Assembly: GCA_902779785.1 (NCBI GenBank)
Contig: CACZDC010000001.1
Location: 248,001-312,000 of the forward strand
Direction: 5' to 3'
Length of the DNA stretch: 64,000 bases
Source of the DNA: an uncultured Bacteroidia bacterium
GTDB lineage: Bacteria; Bacteroidota; Bacteroidia; Bacteroidales; UBA932
The translations under genes were made by a program, and so were the position numbers. Shown piece after piece: positions 35,488 to 45,330 of the stretch (positions are counted from its first letter, which is position 1; each line of letters opens with the position of its first letter). The notes under the pieces were generated by a model, which saw only the letters and a list, made by a program, of their open reading frames with translations, did no database searches and was not told the origin of the DNA.

Positions 35488-37581
35488 ATGAAAAAATTCT
35501 TGTCTTTTGTACTACTTGTTGTCCTGGCCTTGTCCTTCACGGCTTGTGATAAGGAGGCTAATTCCAATGAAAACCAGGAGCCACAGAGCAGTCAGGGCGG
35601 AGGAAATGGTGGCGACGAAATTCCGGAGATTCAGTCTATCGATATGCCATCTTCCCTTGCGATGGACATTGACTGGGAAGGCCAGATGCTTCCGGTGACC
35701 ATCAGCCCTGAAAACGCCACTTCGGCCGATCTGGAGGCTCAGGTTGAGGATCCAAGCATAGTGAGCGCCACCAAATCGGGCGACGGTTTCCTGATCAAAC
35801 CCCTGAAGGTAGGTTCGACAAAGGTGAAAGTCAGGGCTACCCGTGGCGGTGCGGCTTCGAAATTCTGCTCCGTGACCGTGAATGAAAAGGGCATCACCCA
35901 GGCTGTGGAGATTACCAAGTGTGAACTCCTCTCTTCCGACAGTGCCGACAAACGAGAGATTCAGGATTATGCCGACTCATACCGCGAGGCTTACTTCAAA
36001 GTGAAGCTGACTCCGTCCACCGCCAAACTTTCAGAAGATATGGTGTGGAGTCCTTCCAATACGGAATGGGTGGAGAGTATGACGGTCGATACGAAGAATT
36101 ATGGTGGCGGCATCTATGGCTTCAAAGTCAAAGTCCGGAAAAATACCGGCAATCTGTCATCGCGCGTAGGCTCGATGAGTATCAACTTTGTCCCGAAGAA
36201 GGGCAGCGGCAAGCTGAGCGTTCCGATTACCGTCCGCGGCCATATTTACAAGGTCAGTTTCGTGATCCTCTCCTCTACTACCAACAAGTGTATTGAAAAC
36301 GGTGAGGTTTTCCTGAATGGAGGAGAATATATAACGCTCACGCCGACCATAGACAAGACCGGCACCCTGCTCGCCTCCGACGGCTTGCAGTTCAATGTTT
36401 CCGGCAGCTATGGCCTGTCGGTAGATTCCTATTACAAGCTTACGCTTTCCAGCTCTCCTTCCAGCTATTCCGGCAACTCTGGAGTCAACCTCGTCTGTTC
36501 TGACAAGACCGGTGCCCTGAGCCCCGTGAATATCAAGGTCCATACTTACGCCGTCCCAACGGGAATATCCATCTCGAAGGTCAGTGACGGAAAGGCGACT
36601 TATCTGAAGGGAGATGAGATGACATTCAACGTGTCTGTTTTCCCTTCGACGGCCCGCCAGAAGTGGAACGTCGGGTCCGGATCGTTCGACGTGGTTTCCC
36701 AAAGCAGTTCGCAGCTCAAAATCAAATGGACCGCCAGCGGCAAGGTAGACCCGTATCAGGTGAAGGTCAGCACCCTGGACGGAAAATACAGCAAGTCCGT
36801 CGACGTGGTTGTCTGCACCTATAAGGCTTCGGACGCAAAGATCGGAGACTACGTAGTTTACAACACTTCCACCAAGAAATTCCGTCTGGTGGACGGCGGT
36901 GTCCGGGCTACAATCGGCTCCTCCACGACATACAGTGGCGACCTCAATGGCCCGGGCTCACTCGGATCGACGGAAAAAGTCGTCGGCATTGTCTTCACTA
37001 CCGTCAGCTCTTCGAACGTGAGCAGTCTGAAAAGCAAATACAATGTAACTCTTCAGGGCTTTAGCAACAGTTCCGAGCACGTCTGTATCGTTTCGACTAC
37101 GGATGCCGATTCTTGGGTCTGGAGCTCGGATTCGGATTCAAAAGATAATATAGATGGCACCTGGAAAGGCAGTGAAATGAATGGGAAATATGGTTCTTCG
37201 CCTTGTCAGGTCCCCAATTCTAGCTATATCGTCAGCGTCTATGAAGCGTCAAAGGGCTGGAATGATTACAATAATATACGTGGCGCCTCACACCGGGTCA
37301 AGGCTGTCTATGCCGCGAATGATTACAAGACCCCCTGCGATCTCAGCGGAGCTGCTACGACGGGATGGCTTCTTCCTATGTTTACTTATGACGCCCAGGA
37401 AAAGAAGATCCTCAACGAGCGTCTTGTCAAGATAAGCGGAGCTCAGACACTGACTGGTCCCTATTGGACGTCCTGCTACTATGATGCATCCACCGCGTAT
37501 TACCAGGACATTGCCAATAACTACCACGAAAAAGGAAAAAAGAATTCCGAGAAAAAAGGACGTCCTGTCCTCTACCTCTAA
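35488..37581 (+). CDS. Ig-like (Big-type) surface lipoprotein, paralogue 1 of 3
   Basis: 697 aa, lipoprotein Cys20 (LALSFTACDKEAN) followed by a Gln/Gly-rich linker. Residues about 48-132 form a bacterial Ig-like domain (VGSTKVKVRATRGG, FCSVTVNEKG). More Ig-like strands follow, with HTYAVPTGISISKVSDGK near 350. The last 220 or so residues (from KIGDYVVYNTSTKKFRLVDG to RPVLYL) resemble a DUF1566/FISUMP-type domain, with GWLLPMFTYD and GPYWTSCYYD. It is first of three related genes in tandem. No enzyme motif is visible; a surface binding function is inferred. Confidence 0.75.
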   Translation: MKKFLSFVLLVVLALSFTACDKEANSNENQEPQSSQGGGNGGDEIPEIQSIDMPSSLAMDIDWEGQMLPVTISPENATSADLEAQVEDPSIVSATKSGDGFLIKPLKVGSTKVKVRATRGGAASKFCSVTVNEKGITQAVEITKCELLSSDSADKREIQDYADSYREAYFKVKLTPSTAKLSEDMVWSPSNTEWVESMTVDTKNYGGGIYGFKVKVRKNTGNLSSRVGSMSINFVPKKGSGKLSVPITVRGHIYKVSFVILSSTTNKCIENGEVFLNGGEYITLTPTIDKTGTLLASDGLQFNVSGSYGLSVDSYYKLTLSSSPSSYSGNSGVNLVCSDKTGALSPVNIKVHTYAVPTGISISKVSDGKATYLKGDEMTFNVSVFPSTARQKWNVGSGSFDVVSQSSSQLKIKWTASGKVDPYQVKVSTLDGKYSKSVDVVVCTYKASDAKIGDYVVYNTSTKKFRLVDGGVRATIGSSTTYSGDLNGPGSLGSTEKVVGIVFTTVSSSNVSSLKSKYNVTLQGFSNSSEHVCIVSTTDADSWVWSSDSDSKDNIDGTWKGSEMNGKYGSSPCQVPNSSYIVSVYEASKGWNDYNNIRGASHRVKAVYAANDYKTPCDLSGAATTGWLLPMFTYDAQEKKILNERLVKISGAQTLTGPYWTSCYYDASTAYYQDIANNYHEKGKKNSEKKGRPVLYL

Positions 37582-37591
37582 AACGTAAAGT

Positions 37592-39724
37592 ATGAAAAAG
37601 ATTATTCTTTTAATATTTGCTCTTTCCGCCCTCGCCCTTGTTTCTTGCAAGGATGAGATCGGCACTCCGGATCCCGGCAGCCAGCCTTCCGGAGGCGAAT
37701 CTTCCGGAGAAGGCGAAGGAGGAGCGGCCGCGGAAATCTCCGAGATTTCTGCAGACGCGTCCGTCGAGATGGATGTCGACTGGACCAACGGCGTAATAAT
37801 TAACGTGACCATTGCGCCCGCGAATGCCTCCATGGCCGATGTCGCGGCCGAGGTGGCTGACGAAAGCATTGTTAGCGTAGAGAAGGAAGGGAACGGCTTC
37901 AGGGTAAAGCCCAAGAAGGTCGGAAGCACTACCGTCAAGATCAAAGCGACGCGAGGAGCGGCTTCATCCAAGACCTGCAGCGTAAAAGTCAATGAAAAAG
38001 GAATGACTACTGTCGTGGAGGTGACAAAGTGCGAGCTTGTCTCCGGAGACAGCATGGACAAGCGGACCCTTCAGGACTTTGCCCAGCTGAACGGCAGCTT
38101 CAAAGTCAAGCTTACCCCCTCGAATGCCAAACTTGCCGACGATATGACCTGGTCGGCGGATAAGGACTGGGTGGAAAGCATGGGCGTACAGGGAACAAAC
38201 TACGGGTCCGGAACCTATGGGTTCGAAATCAAGCTCAAGAAGAATTCCAGCCACTTATCAAACCGGACCGGCACGATGAATATCACCTTCAAGTCCAAGA
38301 AGGGAAATGCCAGCCTGAAGGTCCCCATCACCGTCTGCGGCCATATCTACAAGGTCGAGTTCCCGGTGCTTTCGCAGACTTCCAACGACAAGATTGAGAA
38401 CGGCGAAATCCACTTGACGGGCGGTGAGTCCATAAGCATTACCCCCACCATATCCCAGACCGGAACCCTAATGAGTGGTGATGGTGTGAATTATGAGATT
38501 CCGTCAGGTTATGGTCTCTCGGTTTCTTCCAACACTCTGAAAGTCTCGACGAGTCCGGACAAATGGGCAAATTCAGGAACGACCATCAGTGTCAAGGATA
38601 AGTTCGACAGATCTCTTGGCAGTTTCAAGGTCCATACCTACGCTGCCCCGGCGGCAATAATGATTACCAAGGTTAGCGATGGCAAGAACTCATATTACAA
38701 GGGTGACCGTATTTCCTTCAACGTGTCGGTCAACCCTTCTACAGCCCGTCAGAAGTTCAAGCTTACGACAGAAGGCTATGATATTGTGTCGCAGACTTCA
38801 AGTACGCTTAAAGTAGAGGTGAATACCAATGGAGCTGTTGATGCGAAGAAAATGTATGTGGCCTGCACCGCAAACTCGAGCATTACCGATTATGCATCTT
38901 TTTATGTTGATCAGTACAGGTCAACAGACCTTAAGATCGGCGACTATGTGGTCTTTAATTCATCCAACAGTTCGTTCCGCCAGATGGACGGAGGAGTGAG
39001 GGCGTATTACGGAGGCTCTGTCCGGTGGCGCACAGTCACGAACAACGAGACGCTTTTGAAGCCTGGAAGCCTTTCTTCAAGTGAAAAGATTGTCGGAATT
39101 GTCACTCATGTCCTTACCGATGATTCAGTTCATCAAAGGCTTATTAATACCTGGAACTGCAGACTGCAGAGCTTCACCAATGTTTCCGGCGGCCATGCGA
39201 GGGTTGTCTCCATGACCGACGGCGATGAAAACAGGTGGAGTGATGCAAGTTATACCGAAACAGATTTCAAGAACTGGTGGACAGGGAAAACCGGTTCTTA
39301 CATGAATAGTCTTTGGGGCGCTCCTCCGGCCCACTACCCGGGTGATTATTCGGCCGATGCGGAATACCGGTACACCCAGGGGTGGATAGAGTTCAACAGC
39401 AGGATGAGCAGCGCAACGCCCAGGGTGAAAGCGGTATATTCCGCCGAACGTTATAATAATACTACATGCCCTATTCCCGCCCCTGCCCTCTCCAACGGCA
39501 CGACAGGCTGGCTGCTTCCGGTACGTACCTACGACAAGTGCATGGTCTCGCTTCTGAACGAAGCTTTGACTTATGCCGGCGGAACCAAACTGTCAGGCTA
39601 TTACTGGACGCCCTGTTACAGGACAAGCGACAATACTTCTTATTATCTGGACATTGCTAACGGAACTTATGGCAGCACATCCCGCAAAACTTCCTATCCG
39701 ACACGTCCAGTCTTCTGGCTGTAA
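37592..39724 (+). CDS. Ig-like surface lipoprotein, paralogue 2 of 3
   Basis: 710 aa, Cys19 (SALALVSCKDEIG), then a Gly/Ser/Glu-rich linker. Its architecture follows paralogue 1: the Ig-like domain with VGSTTVKIKATRG and CSVKVNEKG, a middle segment with ITVCGHIYKVEF, an Ig-like part with HTYAAPAAIMITKVSDGK, and a C-terminal DUF1566-like part (KIGDYVVFNSSN, GWLLPVRTYDKC, GYYWTPCY, RPVFWL). The C-terminal part is the most alike between the copies. It lies 10 bp after paralogue 1 and 3 bp before paralogue 3. Confidence 0.75.
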   Translation: MKKIILLIFALSALALVSCKDEIGTPDPGSQPSGGESSGEGEGGAAAEISEISADASVEMDVDWTNGVIINVTIAPANASMADVAAEVADESIVSVEKEGNGFRVKPKKVGSTTVKIKATRGAASSKTCSVKVNEKGMTTVVEVTKCELVSGDSMDKRTLQDFAQLNGSFKVKLTPSNAKLADDMTWSADKDWVESMGVQGTNYGSGTYGFEIKLKKNSSHLSNRTGTMNITFKSKKGNASLKVPITVCGHIYKVEFPVLSQTSNDKIENGEIHLTGGESISITPTISQTGTLMSGDGVNYEIPSGYGLSVSSNTLKVSTSPDKWANSGTTISVKDKFDRSLGSFKVHTYAAPAAIMITKVSDGKNSYYKGDRISFNVSVNPSTARQKFKLTTEGYDIVSQTSSTLKVEVNTNGAVDAKKMYVACTANSSITDYASFYVDQYRSTDLKIGDYVVFNSSNSSFRQMDGGVRAYYGGSVRWRTVTNNETLLKPGSLSSSEKIVGIVTHVLTDDSVHQRLINTWNCRLQSFTNVSGGHARVVSMTDGDENRWSDASYTETDFKNWWTGKTGSYMNSLWGAPPAHYPGDYSADAEYRYTQGWIEFNSRMSSATPRVKAVYSAERYNNTTCPIPAPALSNGTTGWLLPVRTYDKCMVSLLNEALTYAGGTKLSGYYWTPCYRTSDNTSYYLDIANGTYGSTSRKTSYPTRPVFWL

Positions 39725-39727
39725 ACT

Positions 39728-41446
39728 ATGAAAAAGATTCTGTACATATTCACGGCGCTGCTCGCCCTCGCAGTCATCTCCTGCGGCGAGAAAGACAGCC
39801 CGATCAATCAGGAGCCTTCCGGCCCTTCCGGAGGCGATCAGCCCTCCGGCGGCAGCACAGTCGAAGCCTCAATCGATGTCGCATTCACCGAAATTGAGCT
39901 TTCCGACCTCACTGCCGAAGGAAAGAGCGAGTCGGCCTTGATTCCGGTGAGTATTTCGCCCGTCGAAGCCGGGATCAGCGATGTCGAAGTCTCCTCGTCC
40001 GACAAGGATGTCCACGCAGAGCTTCGCGAGCAGGACGGCGGCTTCAAACTTCTGATAAGCATCCCTTCCAACCCGGAGCACAAGCCGACCAATGTACGTA
40101 CTGCCACCGTTACGCTGAAGCCCAAGAAGGGACCGGCGGCCTCGGTAAAGGTCTCGGTCGGCATCAGGGGCCACGTCACTGGCCTTACGCTGACCCCGGC
40201 TTCCCAATACCTCGAAAACGGGGAGGTCCATTTCACCGTAGGCGAGAAGGTAGCTTTGACTCCGGCTCTGACAAAGACCGGAGAGCTGAAGGCCGGCGGC
40301 GACAAGATCATTTACTATTGCCCGAACGGACTTACCGTAACGGATAACAAACTCTACTGCCTGAATTCTGCCAGTCCGACGGGTGGCTCCGCTTCGCTTA
40401 CCCTCAAGGCCAAGTGCGGCCTTTCTCCGGAGGTGGAACTCAAGATCCATACCTACGCCGTCCCGACCGGCCTCGAAATTGACCCCCACCTGCCGGCGAA
40501 TCTCGGCGGGAACTACTTCCAGAAAGGCAGCAGCTACATCGTAAGCGTCAAGGTGCTGCCTTCGACGGCCCGCCAGTATGTCAATGCGGTCTGCTCCGTT
40601 TCCCAGGACTATCTGGTCTTCTCGACTACGCAGACTTCCACCCTGACGAAACTGGATATCCAGGCCAAGAAATCCACCCAGAATCAGGAAAAGTTCACTT
40701 TTACCGCGGGGACTTATACCCAGACTTGGTACTTTGCCATCAATGATTTCCTCGCCGGCGACGTAAAGATCGGAGACTATGTCTACCGCACCTCCACCGG
40801 CGGAGTGCGCCGCTCTGACGGTGGCCTCAGGGCGAGCGGAACTGACGCGAATGGGAAATTCTGGGTAAGGCAGTCCTCGATAAATAGCAATCTGCAGTCC
40901 GGAGAGACTTTGCTTGGAATCGTTTTCGACACCGGTCTCACCTTTGTCTCTGATCTGCCGTCAAATATGAAAGTCGGAGTGAAGGGGGATGACGGAGTCA
41001 CGAAACACGTGGGAGTCCTCGCCCTTCAGGATGCTAATAACTCCAAGACCTGCAATTGGGGCAGCGTATTCTCCAACTGGGGTTCATTCACTCCCTCATA
41101 TCAGTCGTCAAATACTTATTTGATTTACAAAGCTGTCTATGCTAAAGGTAATTATTCTGTGACCTTCAACCAGTATCTGGACGCTTTCAAGAACACGAAG
41201 CCTTTGCCCACCACCGGAACTACGCCCTGGATGCTTCCGAGCTACATCGACTTCCAGTATATGAGTCAGTACGGCAAAGTCTTGAACCATAACGGGGCCG
41301 CTTTCAGCGGGTATTACTGGACCGCCTGTATAGATCCTCTAAATGATAACCTTGCCGGAGCGGCAAACTGGAGCGGCGATTCCTGCACTGTCAGTATGAT
41401 ATACAGGAACGGAAACGGCAAGCTCCGCCCCGTATTTTTCCTCTAA
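39728..41446 (+). CDS. Ig-like surface lipoprotein, paralogue 3 of 3 (shorter)
   Basis: 572 aa, Cys19 (LALAVISCGEKDS). It lacks one stretch of the N-terminal Ig region present in its two neighbours; the rest is alike: a domain with IRGHVTGLTLTPASQYLENG, the common HTYAVPTGLEID linker, and the C-terminal DUF1566-like part (KIGDYVYRTSTGG, TTPWMLPSYIDF, GYYWTACI, RPVFFL). It is further diverged than paralogues 1 and 2 are from each other. It is co-transcribed with them by spacing. Confidence 0.73.
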   Translation: MKKILYIFTALLALAVISCGEKDSPINQEPSGPSGGDQPSGGSTVEASIDVAFTEIELSDLTAEGKSESALIPVSISPVEAGISDVEVSSSDKDVHAELREQDGGFKLLISIPSNPEHKPTNVRTATVTLKPKKGPAASVKVSVGIRGHVTGLTLTPASQYLENGEVHFTVGEKVALTPALTKTGELKAGGDKIIYYCPNGLTVTDNKLYCLNSASPTGGSASLTLKAKCGLSPEVELKIHTYAVPTGLEIDPHLPANLGGNYFQKGSSYIVSVKVLPSTARQYVNAVCSVSQDYLVFSTTQTSTLTKLDIQAKKSTQNQEKFTFTAGTYTQTWYFAINDFLAGDVKIGDYVYRTSTGGVRRSDGGLRASGTDANGKFWVRQSSINSNLQSGETLLGIVFDTGLTFVSDLPSNMKVGVKGDDGVTKHVGVLALQDANNSKTCNWGSVFSNWGSFTPSYQSSNTYLIYKAVYAKGNYSVTFNQYLDAFKNTKPLPTTGTTPWMLPSYIDFQYMSQYGKVLNHNGAAFSGYYWTACIDPLNDNLAGAANWSGDSCTVSMIYRNGNGKLRPVFFL

Positions 41447-41468
41447 AGTCCATTAAAACCAAATATTT

Positions 41469-41885
41469 ATGAAAAAATTAATCACTATCATCCTCGCGGT
41501 CGTCCTCGCCCTTATGCTCGGAGGCTGCAAAAAAGTGGAGCCCACCAACGTGACCTACAAGTATTCGGTCAAGGTGCAGGGTACTGTCTACTTCGACGAT
41601 AACGGCAGCCGCGGCAATCCGGCCTCGAATATCGAAGTTACCATCGGCGCGACGAATTCTCCCAAGACCGAGTATCACGCAATTACCGGCAGCGACGGAA
41701 AGTTCTCTATGCTGCTTCCTTGCAGTACGAAGAATGATAATAAAATTACTTTCTCCGTCGTTAAGTCAAAACGTGGCGACGGTAAGCAGTATTCTTCGAA
41801 ATCGACAAAGACCCAGACACTTTCGCCCGGATCAACGGGAGAGGAAGTGGCCATTGAACTTGCCGCCGGAGTGAACCTTGACTAA
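41469..41885 (+). CDS. Small lipoprotein with carboxypeptidase-regulatory-like fold
   Basis: 138 aa, Cys20 (LALMLGGCKKVEP). The mature part looks like a single CnaB/carboxypeptidase-D regulatory-like beta-sandwich (VQGTVYFDDNGSRGNPASN, then SDGKFSMLLPC). Such small domains usually serve in binding or anchoring. It lies between the Ig-like lipoproteins and the barrel protein at operon spacing. Function unknown. Confidence 0.65.
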   Translation: MKKLITIILAVVLALMLGGCKKVEPTNVTYKYSVKVQGTVYFDDNGSRGNPASNIEVTIGATNSPKTEYHAITGSDGKFSMLLPCSTKNDNKITFSVVKSKRGDGKQYSSKSTKTQTLSPGSTGEEVAIELAAGVNLD

Positions 41886-41903
41886 AGTTTTGGAGGATAA
41901 TTT

Positions 41904-42866
41904 ATGAAAAAGATAATCGCTATCGCACTCGGTCTTAGCCTCGCTTTCGGCGCATTCGCCCAGGAGAAGAAGACCACAATCAAAGCCGGAGACCTTTCCA
42001 TCGGTGTTAACATCAACCCTATGACCGCTTTTGCGGCGAAGAAGTTCCAGCCCGAGGACGGAGCTTTCTCCGGTGCCTTCGTGGACGGGGTAGGCAAACA
42101 TCCCGGACAGATGTACATCCTTTCGAAGGATCCTGTCGCTTCCTTCAAACTCCGTTACCATATGTCTGAGTCTATGGCCATCCGTGCCCAGCTCGGTATC
42201 AGCGGCTCCATCATCAACCACAGGGACTATGTCCAGGACGACCAGGCCGTGTTCCTCAATCCTGATTCCCAGAACAAGGTTTTTGACGAGGTCTCCTCAA
42301 AGCTCAACGCCGGTTCCTTCAGCCTCGCCCTCGAAATGATCAAGGGCAGCGGCCCCCTGAAGTTCAATGCTTCCCTGGGTCTTCTGTATGCGATTGCCGG
42401 CGGGTCTATGGATTTTACCTATGGCAACCCCTTCAACACTTCCTGGAACGGCAATGTCCCCACCAGCTCGGCGTACACTCAGAAACTTGGAACGAGCGGC
42501 TATGAAGCTGATGACCTCAACGACGGCGCTCCGGTCGGCCAGATCGGAATCAGCTACGCCCGTCCTGTCAAGCGCTTCAACGTCGGTTACACCAATGCCC
42601 TCGGTCTTGTAATTGATATGGGTATCGAGTGGTTCTTCTCCGGGAGTATGTCTCTCGGCGCGGCCGTGACCTTCACTCCTGTGATGGTTATGTTCCAGCC
42701 CCAGACTTACACCACCTATGAGGCTTATACCAACCTTGCCATCCAGGGCAAACCCGACGACGGCTCGGTCATCGAGTACAACAAGCTCGTAAGCCCCGGT
42801 TCCACCGGACTGCTCTACGGCACCGACAACTTCGGTCTCCGTCTTTCACTGAACTACTATCTCTAG
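41904..42866 (+). CDS. Outer-membrane beta-barrel protein
   Basis: 320 aa with a type I signal peptide (LGLSLAFGAFAQ) and an ending typical of barrels (NFGLRLSLNYYL). The body has alternating beta-strand patterns and Gly/aromatic residues, such as LRYHMSESMAIRAQLGISG. No closer family was recognised. The preceding lipoproteins may be its surface partners. Confidence 0.72.
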   Translation: MKKIIAIALGLSLAFGAFAQEKKTTIKAGDLSIGVNINPMTAFAAKKFQPEDGAFSGAFVDGVGKHPGQMYILSKDPVASFKLRYHMSESMAIRAQLGISGSIINHRDYVQDDQAVFLNPDSQNKVFDEVSSKLNAGSFSLALEMIKGSGPLKFNASLGLLYAIAGGSMDFTYGNPFNTSWNGNVPTSSAYTQKLGTSGYEADDLNDGAPVGQIGISYARPVKRFNVGYTNALGLVIDMGIEWFFSGSMSLGAAVTFTPVMVMFQPQTYTTYEAYTNLAIQGKPDDGSVIEYNKLVSPGSTGLLYGTDNFGLRLSLNYYL

Positions 42867-43326
42867 TAAACTTCATATCTTCGCCGTATGCTGCGCCCTG
42901 CTGCTCCTCATCCCGTGGAGTACGGGGTGCAGCAAGAGCGAAGTGCTCGAGGCTGAGGAGCATCCTTTTACCGAGCAGGAACTTTCAAAGAAGCGTCTGG
43001 ACGATGTTTTCGCCCTGCTGATGAAAAGGATAAAGACTCCCGACCGCGAGCATATAGTCGCGTACCTTCGCGACAACACGCGTCTCGTCCTGGAAGACCG
43101 TCGCCTCAAGACCATTATCGATCTTCCTGACGGAATGCACATAGACATTGTGCTCGGCACAATACAGGTTATCGACAAGGGCAAGCCTCTTTGCCGGATA
43201 GTCCTTATGGAAGGCCGCCTGGTCTTCCTCTTCGATGACGGCACCTCATATTCTCTTCTGAGCGTGCTCCTGGACGAGTCGCTCCTTGAAATCCTTTCAG
43301 AATATGTCACGCCGTCTGCGCAGTAG
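42859..43326 (+). CDS. Small lipoprotein with unclear start codon
   Basis: The frame has a clear lipoprotein signal, SSKLHIFAVCCALLLLIPWSTGCSK, split here as SSKLHIFAVCC and ALLLLIPWSTGCSK, and a helical mature part (HPFTEQELSKKRLDDVFALL). No ATG, GTG or TTG stands before the signal; the frame opens after a stop at 42850-42852. The first usual start is a GTG at 42943, which would remove the signal. An ATC at 42859 would give an ideal start, overlapping the barrel gene stop, and I place it there tentatively. A mutated start or a sequence error is possible. It overlaps the receptor gene by 23 bp. Confidence 0.6.
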   Translation: MSSKLHIFAVCCALLLLIPWSTGCSKSEVLEAEEHPFTEQELSKKRLDDVFALLMKRIKTPDREHIVAYLRDNTRLVLEDRRLKTIIDLPDGMHIDIVLGTIQVIDKGKPLCRIVLMEGRLVFLFDDGTSYSLLSVLLDESLLEILSEYVTPSAQ

Positions 43327-45328
43327 CCTCCTTCTGGCGGCCATTCTCCTCTGTACAGGAGTGCGTGCGCAGATCCCCGACTCGCTCGCTACCCTCCGCC
43401 TGGAATCCTCCCATATTACCGAGAGGATGAAAAAGCCTATGGTGGCGATCAAGGCCGGAGTGAGCGGTGAGGTGAGCGTGGAAAAGATCCGCTCCATCCC
43501 GTCAATCCTGGGCGCTGCCGACCCGGTACGTTTCATCCGCCTGCTGCCCTCGGTCCAGATGAACACGGAGACCGATGCCGGCCTCTATATGCAGGGCAGC
43601 GAGTATTCCCATACCCAGCTTTCCATCGGCGGAGTCCCGGTCTATGGGGGCAACCATATGTTCGGACTCTTCTCGGTCTTTAATCCGACGCATTACAAAT
43701 CAATGGATTACAATACCGATGCCGGGCAGAGGCCAAGGCTTGCCGGAGTGATAGATATGACCCTCCCGGACAGCCTTACAAGAAAGCTCAGCGCCGACAT
43801 TTCTCTGGGAATGCTTTCCTCGCAGGGCACGCTCCGCATCCCGACCGGTTCCAATTCCTCCCTCTATCTTTCCCTTCGCCGCACCCTAATCAATCTCTTC
43901 TACGGAAAATTGCTGCGCTTTGCCGACCAGCCTATCAAATACGGTTTCACCGATGCCAACCTGACCTGGTACCTGCGCCCGACTAGGCGCGACAGGCTGT
44001 GGGTGGATGTCTATGCAGGCCGCGACGCCGGGAATTTTACTATGGGGGACAACGGCTTTTCCCTGAACGGAGGATGGTACAACGGGCTCGCCTCGGTCCA
44101 CTGGGACCATTATTTCAGCGATTTCACCCTCAAGCAGACAGCCTATTGCAGCCGCTATGGACTGACCTCCCACGTCTTGTCGAACTTCCTTGAGGGACAT
44201 ATGCCTTCGCATATCCAGAAAGTCGGATACCTGGGTGACATCTATTGGTCCGGATGGGAGTTCAAGGCTTCGGCGGCCTGGCTCCAGGCACAGCCCCAGA
44301 ATCCCGACGTCTCTGACTTTTACAATACTACGAACAACTCCAACGAGCCCCGCCAGGATGCTATGGAAACGGTCCTGAGCGCAACTTATTCCCGCCTGGT
44401 CGGCTATTACCTGACTCTCAAGGGCGGGCTCGGAGTCCACGCTTTCCTGAACGACAAGAAGCAGTTCTTCTGGGGCTTGACTCCGCAGGTCGAGGCCCAG
44501 CTCAACCTTATGGAAGGCGGAAAGATAGCCGCACGCTACGGAATCCACCGCCAGAACATTTTCCAGACAGGTATGACCAATATGGGCCTGCCGACCGAAT
44601 TCTGGGTCCTGGCCGGTGACTACAGCGCTCCACAATGGTCCCACAACGCCTCCCTTTCCTACAATCTCGACCTTTTCGGAGGGAAGTGGGCCCTGTCTTC
44701 GGAGGTCTATTTCAAACGGCTCTATAACCAGATGGAATACAAAGGGACCCTGATGGAAATGTTCAACGGAGCCTATTCGCTGAGCCGTTCCCTGCTCAAG
44801 GGAGATGGCTATGCCTATGGGGTCAACCTTATGTTCCAGAAGAAGGAGGGCAAGCTCAGCGGCTGGGCGGGCTATGCCTTCGGCCGCAGTATGCGCCGCT
44901 TCGACGACCCGGCCTTCCCGGGAATCTATCCCTCCGATCACGAGCGGCTCCACGAGTTCAACCTGGTGGCGACCTATGATTTCGGCCGCTTCGACGTGGG
45001 CGGAACTTTTGTAGTGGCCTCCGGTACGCCCTATACCCGTGCGGAGTCGTTCTATATTATCGGCGACCGGATGATCTGCAACTATGGGGAGCGCAATGCC
45101 CACCGGCTTCCCGCGTATATCCGTCTGGATTTGAGCGCGAACTGGTTTTTCCTCAAGCAGGCAAAGCGCGAGGGAGGGCTGAACCTGTCCATATACAATG
45201 TCCTCTGCCGCGAGAATGCCGTCGGCTATGGCCTGAAAGTCAATATGGAAGAGCAGAGCTACCAGTTCCGTCCGACGACCTTCGGACTTAAATTTATGCC
45301 TTCGCTCTCCGTTTTCTTCAAGTTCTGA
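43304..45328 (+). CDS. TonB-dependent receptor (DUF4249-associated type)
   Basis: 674 aa from the ATG at 43304 (MSRRLRSSLLLAAILLCTG, signal ending VRAQ); an ATG at 43286 is also in frame. It enters the plug domain almost at once (SIPSILGAADPVRFIRLLP, MQGSEYSHTQLSIGGVPV), so the usual N-terminal regulatory-like domain is absent. A barrel follows, ending LSVFFKF. The next gene codes for a DUF4249 lipoprotein, the common partner of this receptor type. Substrate unknown. Confidence 0.88.
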   Translation: MSRRLRSSLLLAAILLCTGVRAQIPDSLATLRLESSHITERMKKPMVAIKAGVSGEVSVEKIRSIPSILGAADPVRFIRLLPSVQMNTETDAGLYMQGSEYSHTQLSIGGVPVYGGNHMFGLFSVFNPTHYKSMDYNTDAGQRPRLAGVIDMTLPDSLTRKLSADISLGMLSSQGTLRIPTGSNSSLYLSLRRTLINLFYGKLLRFADQPIKYGFTDANLTWYLRPTRRDRLWVDVYAGRDAGNFTMGDNGFSLNGGWYNGLASVHWDHYFSDFTLKQTAYCSRYGLTSHVLSNFLEGHMPSHIQKVGYLGDIYWSGWEFKASAAWLQAQPQNPDVSDFYNTTNNSNEPRQDAMETVLSATYSRLVGYYLTLKGGLGVHAFLNDKKQFFWGLTPQVEAQLNLMEGGKIAARYGIHRQNIFQTGMTNMGLPTEFWVLAGDYSAPQWSHNASLSYNLDLFGGKWALSSEVYFKRLYNQMEYKGTLMEMFNGAYSLSRSLLKGDGYAYGVNLMFQKKEGKLSGWAGYAFGRSMRRFDDPAFPGIYPSDHERLHEFNLVATYDFGRFDVGGTFVVASGTPYTRAESFYIIGDRMICNYGERNAHRLPAYIRLDLSANWFFLKQAKREGGLNLSIYNVLCRENAVGYGLKVNMEEQSYQFRPTTFGLKFMPSLSVFFKF

Positions 45329-45330
45329 CG

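Noticed and set aside
43886..45103. A 405-codon minus-strand frame inside the TonB receptor
   Set aside because: It is a shadow of the barrel-coding frame, without a start context or motif.
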